This document shows, in pieces, positions 1 through 8,073 of a DNA stretch of 50,310 bases. The notes below the pieces were generated by a model. That model worked only from the letters and a program-made list of their open reading frames with translations. It was not told the DNA's origin and did not search any database. A program made the position numbers and the translations under genes. How positions within the stretch are numbered: the stretch's first letter is position 1; the number at the start of each line of letters is the position of its first letter. Source of the stretch: Lysinibacillus mangiferihumi (GTDB lineage: Bacteria; Bacillota; Bacilli; Bacillales_A; Planococcaceae); contig NZ_PYWM01000031.1 of the NCBI RefSeq assembly GCF_003049665.1, positions 1 through 50,310 of the forward strand, read 5' to 3'.

Positions 1-379
1 AAGTGGCACTGTACCACAGGATAGTACCCAGTATGAAGAAAATAAAACAGTAACAGTTCAAGGAAATAGTGGACAGCTAGTAAGAACGGGCTATATATTT
101 GCAGGTTGGAATACACAAGCAGATGGACAAGGCACGGCGTATAATGCAAATGAAACTTTCCAAATAGGTACAGCAGATGTGATTCTATATGCACAATGGA
201 CGAAACCTAATACGCCAACGTATACCGTAACCTATCATGCAAACGGCGCAACAAGTGGCACTGTACCACAGGATAGTACCCAGTATGAAGAAAATAAAAC
301 AGTAACAGTTCAAGGAAATAGTGGACAGCTAGTAAGAACGGGCTATATATTTGCAGGTTGGAATACACAAGCAGATGGA
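1..379 (+). repeat. 252-bp in-frame tandem repeat (two copies visible)
   Basis: Bases 1-127 are identical to bases 253-379, giving a 252-bp (84-codon) period inside the SLH protein gene. The second half of the unit is diverged. More copies probably lie upstream of the window. Such repeats change copy number by slippage or recombination and lengthen the surface stalk. Confidence 0.9.
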
Positions 380-1318
380 AAAGGAATATCCTATGCCGCA
401 AATGCAATCTTCCAAATGGGGAAAGTTGATGTCATATTGTATGCTCAGTGGGCATCGAATCCATCTACACCAAGTGAAGGTAATGTCACGGGTCCATCCG
501 CATCGGAAGGGACTATTCAAGCTAATCCATCAAGATTCATTCAAATATCCCTCGAGACAAATGGAGGGTTATCTTTAAAGGACATAGAGATTGCCTATAA
601 TACAACAGTCAGCGACTTACCTATACCGACAAGAGAAGGTTACCGTTTTGCTGGTTGGTATCAAGATAAGGAATTAACGAAACTGTGGGATAAAGGGATG
701 CAGGTGAAAGAAAGTTTCACACTCTATGCGAAATGGACAGCCTTACCAGAGGAAGAAGCGATAGATTCACAGCCACCCAAAACACCTCAGCCATTGCCGC
801 CAATCGTGACTTTCCTAGATATTGAAAACCATTGGGCACAGGAAATAATTGAGGCATTGGCAACGCAAGGGATAATTACAGGTTATAAGGATGGTACTTT
901 CCGTCCAAATGAGACGATAAGCCGCCAACATGTAGCTGTTCTCTTGACACGTGCGTTTACATTTGAGCCAAGTCGTCCAACAATAGCTTTCACAGATGTA
1001 GCACCGCATCATCCGTATTATCATGAGATTACGATCTTACAGCAGGCGGGTATTATAGACGGGGTAGACGGGGCCTTTCATCCAACTGACCATCTTACAC
1101 GTGCCCAATTGGCGAAAATATTAGCGAATACATTACAGCTCCAACCACAAACTACAAGTTCATTTACGGATGTAGATAGCAGTCATTGGAGTGCGGGGTA
1201 TATAGGGGCACTGGAACGAGCAGGAATTGCATTGGGAGATAATGGTGAGTTCCGACCAGAAGCTTCTGTGACAAGAGCACAATTAGCAGCTTTTTTATAT
1301 CGAGCGATGCAGCAATAG
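2..1318 (+). CDS. SLH-domain surface protein with InlB-type repeats (5' end outside window)
   Basis: The reading frame is open from base 2, so the gene starts before the window; an ATG at 179 is internal. The visible part holds at least two copies of an 84-residue repeat ending in GYxFAGWNTQADG...LYAQW, the Listeria-Bacteroides/InlB B-repeat (Flg_new) signature, then a third, divergent repeat (GYRFAGWYQDKELTK, about nt 535-740), a short Pro-rich linker, and three SLH domains (about nt 815-1315; FxDI..HWA and ITGYKDGTFRPNE motifs) at the C-terminus. SLH domains hold proteins to pyruvylated secondary wall polymer, so this is a cell-surface protein, perhaps an adhesin; the ligand is unknown. The next gene has the same C-terminal third. 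Function beyond surface display is inference. Confidence 0.88.
   Translation, partial: SGTVPQDSTQYEENKTVTVQGNSGQLVRTGYIFAGWNTQADGQGTAYNANETFQIGTADVILYAQWTKPNTPTYTVTYHANGATSGTVPQDSTQYEENKTVTVQGNSGQLVRTGYIFAGWNTQADGKGISYAANAIFQMGKVDVILYAQWASNPSTPSEGNVTGPSASEGTIQANPSRFIQISLETNGGLSLKDIEIAYNTTVSDLPIPTREGYRFAGWYQDKELTKLWDKGMQVKESFTLYAKWTALPEEEAIDSQPPKTPQPLPPIVTFLDIENHWAQEIIEALATQGIITGYKDGTFRPNETISRQHVAVLLTRAFTFEPSRPTIAFTDVAPHHPYYHEITILQQAGIIDGVDGAFHPTDHLTRAQLAKILANTLQLQPQTTSSFTDVDSSHWSAGYIGALERAGIALGDNGEFRPEASVTRAQLAAFLYRAMQQ
617..1318 (+). repeat. Paralogous ~0.7-kb direct repeat, copy A
   Basis: This stretch (last InlB-type repeat, linker and three SLH domains) is nearly identical at DNA level to 4329-5039, with one 9-bp indel in the linker and a few substitutions. 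Identity at silent positions points to recent duplication or gene conversion. Confidence 0.9.
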
Positions 1319-1478
1319 ATCTTCTAGGACGTAAGCAAAAGAATAGCTTCATTCGGTTATAACGGAATAGAGTAAGATTTTTATAGATTAATATTACTTT
1401 CAAATAATATAAGGAAAAATAGATAGTGATATTATTTCTAAAGAACATTATAGAGCTAACACGAGAAGGGTTACTCTG

Positions 1479-1530
1479 AAAAGCTGACAAGGATGAATCA
1501 TAAATAACTATTCATTGTCAGCTTTTCTTT
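1479..1530 (+). terminator. Rho-independent terminator after the first SLH gene
   Basis: The arm AAAAGCTGACAA (1479-1490) is perfectly complementary to TTGTCAGCTTTT (1515-1526); a further inner TGAAT/ATTCA pairing extends the stem. A short T-rich stretch follows. Confidence 0.8.
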
Positions 1531-1601
1531 AGGTTTTGCGAGCATCGATGAATAATTTAGATTATATATTTTTAAATAATAAAATTCAGGAGCTGATGAG
1601 G

Positions 1602-4600
1602 GTGAGTTTCAAAAAATTGAGATTTTTCGCACTTCTATATATAGCTATACACTTTTTCCTAATAACCTTATCTTCTGTAGAGGCTTCGGAGCTTGGAAAG
1701 TTTAAACCACTAACATTACAAACTTCTGGTCTTCGAATATCTGGGGGAATAGAAGTAGATAAGTATGGAAATATTTATGTTTTAGATTCGGGTAGTACTT
1801 GTGTAAGAAAATTTAAAGCGGATGGAACAAAGCTTATAAGTTTTTGTACTGGTGATCCAGGCAAACAACTAGGAGGAATTGCAGTAGATGCCTCTGGTAA
1901 TATCTATGTATCAAGTAGAATAGAACATATCATTTACAAATTGAACTCAGGTGGCACATTGATAAAACAGTGGGGGAGCGAGGGCACTGGTAATGGACAA
2001 TTTAAATATCCGCGAGGCATTGCGATAGATGATACGGGGAATGTCTATGTAGCGGACTCTGTAAACAATCGTATACAAAAATTTGCTGCAGATGGAACAT
2101 ATATAACTCAGTTTGGGCAAATGGGTTATCCTGCTGACATTGCACTTGATAAGGCAGGAAATATGTATATTACGAATACATTTCCCTATAGTGTTAAAAA
2201 GCTACGTTCGGATGGCACAGATTTATCTTATGGGTGGAAAAATAACTTTAATTTACCTGAAGGAATAGCAGTAGATCCTAATGGGAATATTTATGTTGCT
2301 GATAAGAATAATGGGAGAATACAAAAGTTTACATCAGATGGAGAGTATCTAGCTCAATGGGGTGCTGAAAGTTCATTAGATGGTAAATTTATATTTCCTA
2401 GCCAATTAGCAATAGATACAGCAGGGAATTTATACGTCATAGAGGGGGAAGCGTTAAATCAACGTGTACAAAAAATGACTCCTTTACCCTCCGATGCAAA
2501 TTTAAGTAGTCTAAAGATAGGTACATTTACAATCCCACTTTCATCGAACAATCAAGTAACTGTAGGTAATGATGTTTCTATGTTAACTATCACAGCGACA
2601 GCTTTAGATCCCCTGGCCGCAATTAATATAGAAGGAAAACTATCATCTACTGGCACTTTGAGTTATCAGACCAATCTTGATGTTGGTAGTAATATAATTC
2701 CAATTGTTGTAACAGCTCAAGATGGTCGTACTAAAAAAACATACACACTTACTGTAGTAAGATTAACATCGACCGATGCTAGCTTAAAAGCCTTGACTAT
2801 AAATCATGGTACATTAAGTCCAGCATTTTCGGCAAATCAAGAAATGTATACAGTACAGGTAGAACATGCTGTTTCATCAATTCAAATTACAGCTTCTCCA
2901 ACAAACGATGGAGCGAAGGTAGCGGTGAATAATAAAACATCATCAGAAACAGTAGAGCTAGTTGTGGGAGAAACAACAATTCCAATAGTGGTGACAGCAC
3001 AAGATGGCAAAACACAAAAAACATACACATTGACGGTTACAAGAGTATTGTCAGAGGATGCGACATTAAAGAATTTAACTGTAAGCGAAGGTACATTAAA
3101 TCCTGCCTTCTCAGCAAACGAAGAAAACTACATGGTACAAGTAGGGAATGATGTTACAACACTAGATATTGCCGCTAGTACGACGGACAGCCAAGCAAGT
3201 ATGACCATTAATGGTAATGTTACAACATCCGAAACAATAGCATTGGTGGCAGGACAACCAACAACAATTCCAATAGTGGTGACAGCACAAGATGGCAAAA
3301 CACAAAAAACATATACATTGACGGTTACGAGAGCATTGTCAGAGGATGCGACATTACAGAAATTATCTGTAAGCGAGGGTATTCTAAGTCCTGTCTTTAA
3401 AGCCGACGAAGAAAATTATACATTACAAGTAGAACATAATGTGACAATGCTTGATGTGGAAGCCGTTACTACAAATAGCGAAGCAAGTGTGACCATTAAT
3501 GGCAAACATACAGCATTGGATTCAATAGAACTGTTAGTAGGGCAAGCAAAAACGGTATCCATTGTCGTCACAGCCCCAGACGGTAAAACCCAAAAAACAT
3601 ATACTCTGACAGTAGCACGCGCACCATCTAGCGATGTGACATTGCAAACCTTAACAGTAGATCAAGGCATATTAAATCCAAGCTTCCAGCCAACTATAAA
3701 TAGATATACAATTCAGCCAGATCTTGCTACTTCAACTATACAAGTGACTGCACTACCAACGAATGTTGATGCAAGTGTGATGATTAATGGGAAAACCACT
3801 ACAACTGATACAATTACTATAATAGCCGGAGAGACAATGACTATTCCCATTATTGTTACAGCTCAAAACGGTGAACAGGGTGTCTATACATTGCTTGTAC
3901 AAGAACCTTCTATCCCGGTTACAAGTGTAATAGTACAGCCAACAAATTTACAATTACAGTTAGGTGGTAGCCCAGTAGCATTGACTGCAACGATATTTCC
4001 AGCAAATGCAGGTAATCAGAATGTGAGTTGGAGAAGTAATAACCCAACTGTTGCTACTGTAGATCAAAATGGAATGGTCACACCAAAATCGGCAGGAGTA
4101 GCAGATATTATAGTAACAACAATAGACGGTAGTAGGACAGCAACAGCTCAAATCACGGTTGAGCAGGTTGTATATAGTAATGAACCAACACCGAGTTCAG
4201 CACCTATACAAGAGCCAGTAAACGACAATGATTATTCTCCATCAACACCTGTGAATATTATATTTCATACAAATGGAGGAACAGTCATAGAACCTATGGA
4301 GGTAATTTATAACACTAAACTAAGTAATTTACCTATACCGACAAGAGAAGGTTACCGTTTTGCTGGTTGGTATCAAGATAAGGAATTAACGAAACCGTGG
4401 GATAAAGGGATGCTGGTGAAAGAAAGTTTCACACTCTATGCGAAATGGACAGCCTTACCAGTGGAAGAAGCAGAAGCGCCAAAAGATTCACAGGCACCCA
4501 AAACACCACAGCCATTGCCGCCAATCGTGACTTTCCAAGATATTGAAAACCATTGGGCACAGGAAATAATTGAGGCATTGGCAACGCAAGGGATAATTAC

Positions 4601-5039
4601 AGGTTATAAGGATGGTACTTTCCGTCCAAATGAGACGATAAGCCGCCAGCATGTAGCTGTTCTCTTGACACGTGCGTTTACATTTGAGGCGAGTCGTCCA
4701 ACAATAGCTTTCACAGATGTAGCACCACATCATCCGTATTATCATGAGATTACGATCTTACAGCAGGCGGGTATTATAGACGGGGTAGACGGGGCCTTTC
4801 ATCCAACTGATCAACTTACACGTGCCCAATTGGCGAAAATATTAGCGAATACATTACAGCTCCAACCACAAACTACAAGTTCATTTACGGATGTAGATAG
4901 CAGTCATTGGAGTGCGGAGTATATCGGGGCACTGGAACGAGCAGGAATTGCATTGGGAGATAATGGTGAGTTCCGACTAGAAGCTTCTGTGACAAGAGCA
5001 CAATTAGCAGCTTTTTTATATCGAGCGATGCAGCAATAG
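1602..5039 (+). CDS. Secreted SLH surface protein with NHL propeller, cadherin-like and Big_2 domains
   Basis: The protein has 1145 residues from a GTG at 1602, chosen because AGGAG at 1588-1592 lies 9 nt upstream and the peptide then starts with a normal signal sequence (LRFFALLYIAIHFFLITL, cleavage near VEA-S). TTG 1536, ATG 1548 and ATG 1596 are in frame but poorly placed. In order: six NHL-type beta-propeller blades (about residues 40-290, GIAVDxxGNIYVAD and RIQKF motifs); five cadherin-like beta-sandwich repeats of about 90 residues (297-768, each ending DGKTQKTYTLTV); one Big_2 Ig-like domain (770-850); one InlB-type repeat (883-950); three SLH domains (977-1145). A wall-attached stalk carrying an N-terminal propeller suggests binding to a carbohydrate or protein, but the ligand cannot be read from sequence. 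Confidence 0.9.
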   Translation: MSFKKLRFFALLYIAIHFFLITLSSVEASELGKFKPLTLQTSGLRISGGIEVDKYGNIYVLDSGSTCVRKFKADGTKLISFCTGDPGKQLGGIAVDASGNIYVSSRIEHIIYKLNSGGTLIKQWGSEGTGNGQFKYPRGIAIDDTGNVYVADSVNNRIQKFAADGTYITQFGQMGYPADIALDKAGNMYITNTFPYSVKKLRSDGTDLSYGWKNNFNLPEGIAVDPNGNIYVADKNNGRIQKFTSDGEYLAQWGAESSLDGKFIFPSQLAIDTAGNLYVIEGEALNQRVQKMTPLPSDANLSSLKIGTFTIPLSSNNQVTVGNDVSMLTITATALDPLAAINIEGKLSSTGTLSYQTNLDVGSNIIPIVVTAQDGRTKKTYTLTVVRLTSTDASLKALTINHGTLSPAFSANQEMYTVQVEHAVSSIQITASPTNDGAKVAVNNKTSSETVELVVGETTIPIVVTAQDGKTQKTYTLTVTRVLSEDATLKNLTVSEGTLNPAFSANEENYMVQVGNDVTTLDIAASTTDSQASMTINGNVTTSETIALVAGQPTTIPIVVTAQDGKTQKTYTLTVTRALSEDATLQKLSVSEGILSPVFKADEENYTLQVEHNVTMLDVEAVTTNSEASVTINGKHTALDSIELLVGQAKTVSIVVTAPDGKTQKTYTLTVARAPSSDVTLQTLTVDQGILNPSFQPTINRYTIQPDLATSTIQVTALPTNVDASVMINGKTTTTDTITIIAGETMTIPIIVTAQNGEQGVYTLLVQEPSIPVTSVIVQPTNLQLQLGGSPVALTATIFPANAGNQNVSWRSNNPTVATVDQNGMVTPKSAGVADIIVTTIDGSRTATAQITVEQVVYSNEPTPSSAPIQEPVNDNDYSPSTPVNIIFHTNGGTVIEPMEVIYNTKLSNLPIPTREGYRFAGWYQDKELTKPWDKGMLVKESFTLYAKWTALPVEEAEAPKDSQAPKTPQPLPPIVTFQDIENHWAQEIIEALATQGIITGYKDGTFRPNETISRQHVAVLLTRAFTFEASRPTIAFTDVAPHHPYYHEITILQQAGIIDGVDGAFHPTDQLTRAQLAKILANTLQLQPQTTSSFTDVDSSHWSAEYIGALERAGIALGDNGEFRLEASVTRAQLAAFLYRAMQQ
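4329..5039 (+). repeat. Paralogous ~0.7-kb direct repeat, copy B
   Basis: Matches 617-1318 almost base for base. Both copies are direct and about 3.7 kb apart, so recombination between them would delete most of the NHL/cadherin gene and leave one fused SLH gene. Confidence 0.9.
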
Positions 5040-5046
5040 ATTTTTT

Positions 5047-5084
5047 AAGGGCGTGAAGCATTTCCAGTGCTTTACGCCCTTTGA
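5047..5084 (+). terminator. Rho-independent terminator after the NHL/SLH gene
   Basis: AAGGGCGTGAAGCA (5047-5060) pairs with TGCTTTACGCCCTT (5068-5081) over 14 bp with one wobble pair and a 7-nt loop. Confidence 0.85.
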
Positions 5085-5252
5085 GTATTTCTGTTTGTGG
5101 GAGGGGCTAGCGATAAGTTTAGCGTTTTAAAGTATGTAAAGAAGCAACTTATTGTCACTTTATATGACTTGCATGATGAAATTAGTGATGTTGCTTTTGT
5201 GAAGCAAAATCGAAAGTTTTTCTAATGCTCCTTTAATTTGGTAAATTTTTAG

Positions 5253-5281
5253 TTGACTATATACCCCTGTGGGTATATAGT
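5253..5281 (+). promoter_or_regulatory. Promoter with embedded CsoR/CstR-like operator
   Basis: TTGACT (5253-5258) and TATAGT (5276-5281) are separated by 17 bp, a good sigma-A promoter. A perfect inverted repeat, CTATATACCC (5257-5266), CTGT, GGGTATATAG (5271-5280), fills the spacer. The TACCC-N4-GGGTA core resembles operators of the CsoR/CstR family; CstR senses persulfides and controls CoA-persulfide reductases and rhodaneses in other Firmicutes. The repeat and promoter are seen; the regulator is inferred, and no csoR/cstR gene is in the window. Confidence 0.75.
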
Positions 5282-5348
5282 GTATTGTGAAAGTGCTAAT
5301 CAATTACATGTATTATTGTATTCTACATATTTTTGGGAGGGGATTTTG

Positions 5349-7040
5349 ATGAAGAAGATTATTATTATTGGTGGAGTTGCTGGAGGCGCTTCTGCTGCGG
5401 CGAGAATTAGACGTTTAGACGAGCAAGCTGAAATTGTCATGTTTGAAAAAGGGCCACATGTATCGTTTTCAAATTGTTCTTTACCATTTTATTTAAGCGG
5501 TGTTGTGGAAGATAGTAAGCGTTTATTAATGATGACACCAGAGTCCTTTGAATCAAAATATAAAATTGATGCACGTGTAAATAGTGAAGTGATTGCCATT
5601 AATCGTCATGAAAAGTCAGTAACGATTAGAAGTACACAAACAGGAGAGCTATCAACAGAAGTATATGATGAGTTAATTTTATCACCAGGAGCTAGCCCGA
5701 TTGTTCCAAATCTTCAAGGTACGGATTTACCACATGTGTTCACTGTGCGAAATGTAGTAGATATTGAACAATTACAACAAGCAATTGTTAAAAAAGATGC
5801 TCAAAATATCGCAGTTATTGGTGGCGGATTTATTGGTGTAGAGGTAGCTGAAAACCTCCGCTTAGCTGGACGCGGTGTTACTTTAGTGGAATTTGCCCCA
5901 CAAATTTTAACACCATTTGATGAAGATATGGTTCAAATTTTACACAAAGAGTTATTAGATCATGGTGTGAACTTGATTGTAGGGGATGGCTTAGCAGAAA
6001 TTACGACAGACTCCATTACATTAAATTCAGGAAAAACAATGGATGCTGACATTGTTGTTTTAGCGATTGGCGTTCGTCCAGAAACAACATTAGCAGTAGA
6101 GGCAGGACTAGAGATTGGTGCAACTGGTGCCATTAAAGTAAATCAAAATTTTCAAACGAATGACCCGAGCATTTATGCTATTGGAGATGCCATAGAAGTG
6201 TATCATCGCTTGATGAATAAAGCGACTCGTTTAGCATTAGCTGGGCCTGCACAAAAGCAAGCTCGTGCAGCTGCGGATCATATATATGGGATAACTTCGG
6301 CTAATAAAGGTGTTATAGGCTCATCGAGTATTCAAGTTTTTGATTATGCAGCAGCTGCAACAGGATTAAATGAGCGTACAGCAAAGCAAATGGGGTTACC
6401 AGTTGATGCCGTGTATATCATTGCGCCAGATAAAGTTGGACTGATGCCTACAAGTAATCCACTTCATTTTAAATTAATTTATGAAGTACCAACCGGACGA
6501 ATTGTTGGCGCACAGGCGATTGGTAAGGGGAATGCAGATAAACGAATCGATGTCATTGCGACATTAATGACAATGAATGGGACAATTGAGGATTTAAAGG
6601 AGCTAGAGCTTTCATATTCACCAATGTTTTCAACCGCGAAAGATGTGGTCAATTTAGCGGCTCTTGTCGCAACAAATATTATGGCAGGTCGTTTTAAGCA
6701 AGTGCGTGTCAGTGAAGTACGCCAATTAGTCGAGTCAGGCGCAGTCATAATTGATGTACGCGAGCCTAATGAATTTGCAAATGGTGCAATCAAGGGTGCA
6801 AAAAATATTCCATTAAGTCAATTACGTGAGCGTATGCATGAAATTCCAAAGGACGTACCTGTCTATGTCCATTGTCGTTCTGCACAACGTAGTTACAATG
6901 CGGTAATGGTGCTAGAGCATAATGGTTATAATCAAGTTTACAATATCTCGGGCTCATTTTTAGGAATTAGCTTGTATGAGTATTTTAAAGATCAACAACT
7001 AAACCGTGAGCCAATTGTTACACAATATAATTTTAAATAG
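5349..7040 (+). CDS. CoA-disulfide/persulfide reductase fused to a rhodanese domain
   Basis: The protein has 563 residues from ATG 5349 (GGGAGGGG at 5335-5342); a TTG at 5253 is in frame but lies in the promoter. The N-terminus has the FAD dinucleotide motif GGVAGGASAA (8-17) and Cys43 in SFSNCSLP, the position of the redox Cys of CoA-disulfide reductases. A second GGGFIGVEVAE motif binds NAD(P)H. Residues about 455-563 form a rhodanese domain with active Cys509 in HCRSAQRS. Fusions of this kind (CoADR-RHD) reduce CoA disulfide, CoA persulfide or polysulfide and move sulfane sulfur. The operator upstream supports a role in persulfide homeostasis. Family assignment is firm; the physiological substrate is inferred. 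No clear terminator follows. Confidence 0.9.
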   Translation: MKKIIIIGGVAGGASAAARIRRLDEQAEIVMFEKGPHVSFSNCSLPFYLSGVVEDSKRLLMMTPESFESKYKIDARVNSEVIAINRHEKSVTIRSTQTGELSTEVYDELILSPGASPIVPNLQGTDLPHVFTVRNVVDIEQLQQAIVKKDAQNIAVIGGGFIGVEVAENLRLAGRGVTLVEFAPQILTPFDEDMVQILHKELLDHGVNLIVGDGLAEITTDSITLNSGKTMDADIVVLAIGVRPETTLAVEAGLEIGATGAIKVNQNFQTNDPSIYAIGDAIEVYHRLMNKATRLALAGPAQKQARAAADHIYGITSANKGVIGSSSIQVFDYAAAATGLNERTAKQMGLPVDAVYIIAPDKVGLMPTSNPLHFKLIYEVPTGRIVGAQAIGKGNADKRIDVIATLMTMNGTIEDLKELELSYSPMFSTAKDVVNLAALVATNIMAGRFKQVRVSEVRQLVESGAVIIDVREPNEFANGAIKGAKNIPLSQLRERMHEIPKDVPVYVHCRSAQRSYNAVMVLEHNGYNQVYNISGSFLGISLYEYFKDQQLNREPIVTQYNFK

Positions 7041-7139
7041 CAGATTGTACAAGTAAGACATAGGGCTTTGCGAAACATTGGACGACACTTTGATTGTGCA
7101 GCTGGATAAAAAAGAACTACTTACTATCGGGACTGACCC

Positions 7140-7690
7140 CTGTATATAAGACAGCAATCAAAAAATCATCACCCAACCAGTTGTCGGCATTGAACCGGCG
7201 GCTGGTTGTTTCGTTTGGATTCGGTTATAGTTTAATAACTTATATAGTCTTTGACGGTTTGTTCTACGATGGCTGTCGTAGTATTTCGCAAATTGTCTAA
7301 GTAGAACGTTTCAGACTTTAATACAGAATGAAACGATTCGATTGGGGCATTATCAGCGGGCGTTCCTTTACGGGATATGCTCATGGTAATGCCTTTTGCT
7401 TTGTGGTTGCTTAAAAATTACGATTGAATATATTCGCTGCGGTAGCGTAAGGTTGTCCTGTTCATTACCATTTTTTCATTTTCAGCGACATTGCAAACCA
7501 TATTTTGGAATGATACGCTGAATGACTTTATGATTGACCCGCATTTCTTAACGTAAGAGAGCTGTGATTTTTCGGTAGCCATAGCGAAATTTATGGGCAC
7601 AATAAAGTTCTCCAATACGTCTCTCTGTTGCTTGACGCGAATTTGCAACTGTAGAATGCCTGTTTCCAACGATAGTAGGTAGATCGTGCA
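7140..7690 (-). pseudogene. Degraded IS3-family transposase (OrfB, integrase core)
   Basis: Read on the minus strand, several frames carry IS3 OrfB fragments: RIGELYCAHKFRYGYRKI (about 7620-7566), then VNHKVIQRIIPKYGLQC (about 7545-7490), then RKGTPADNAPIESFHSVLKS (about 7370-7310) with the catalytic Glu region, then EQTVKDYISY and, after a frameshift, NYNRIQTK. Stop codons and frame breaks between them show the gene is dead. OrfA and clear terminal inverted repeats were not found, so the element's borders are unknown. It sits exactly between the CoA reductase gene and the isd locus. Confidence 0.85.
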
Positions 7691-7783
7691 ATCCCTAAGT
7701 GTATACAAATGTCCTTTATACACAACCACTGATTGTTCTACAAGTAGCTGTATATTTTACAAGAAAATAGTGCATTAAAATAG

Positions 7784-7825
7784 AAACGGTAGCCAGAGGA
7801 GAACTTTCTTGGCAACCGTTTTATT
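7784..7825. terminator. Stem-loop, probable terminator
   Basis: AAACGGTAGCCA (7784-7795) pairs with TGGCAACCGTTT (7810-7821) with one mismatch, followed by TTATT. A very similar hairpin lies at 19555-19599, so the two ends of the iron island carry related stem-loops. Confidence 0.6.
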
Positions 7826-7901
7826 CTATATTACTTACAATTGCATTGAGCGGAAATCCAGCTTGCAATTTAGAGGTATGAAAAAGCAAAGTATTTTTAT
7901 A

Positions 7902-7975
7902 TTGACAAGTTAATTTATGCATAATATCATTTAGACATAACAACAATGATAATGATTATCATTATCATTGTTGTT
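7902..7975 (+). promoter_or_regulatory. isdC promoter with near-perfect Fur box
   Basis: TTGACA (7902-7907) and TATCAT (7925-7930) are 17 bp apart. Just downstream, 7948-7966 reads GATAATGATTATCATTATC, matching 18 of 19 bases of the classic Fur box. It is the centre of a 37-bp perfect palindrome (7939-7975, 18-bp arms). Its place over the start of transcription fits iron-dependent repression of isdCEF by Fur. Confidence 0.92.
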
Positions 7976-8001
7976 TAGGTATATCGAACACGCAGAATAA
8001 T

Positions 8002-8030
8002 AAAGGGGTATTTTTTAATATCCCTTTTTA
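8002..8030 (+). terminator. Hairpin with U-tract inside the isdC leader
   Basis: AAAGGGGTATT (8002-8012), a TTTT loop and AATATCCCTTT (8017-8027) form an 11-bp stem with one wobble pair, followed by more T. It lies between the promoter and the isdC ribosome site, so it can only act on the isdC transcript itself. Attenuation or an RNA-stabilising role are both possible. Confidence 0.6.
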
Positions 8031-8073
8031 TTCACAAGGTGTTGATAATTACTAATTACAAGGGGGTTTTACT

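Larger units (their letters stand above)
7041..8073. other. Gene-free stretch between the CoA reductase and isdC
   Basis: About 1 kb without an intact gene. It contains the transposase remnant (about 7140-7690), a stem-loop (7784-7821), the Fur-controlled promoter (7902-7975), a leader hairpin (8002-8027) and the isdC ribosome site AGGGGG (8061-8066). Nothing else was recognised in 7041-7140. Confidence 0.8.

Noticed and set aside
5097..5225. Small ORF of 42 codons starting GTG (VGGASDKFSVLKYVKKQLIV...)
   Set aside because: It reads like protein but has no ribosome site or recognised family. It may be a gene relic; not enough support for a CDS.
7094..7300. 68-codon plus-strand ORF in the transposase remnant
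   Set aside because: It is antisense to the recognisable transposase fragments.
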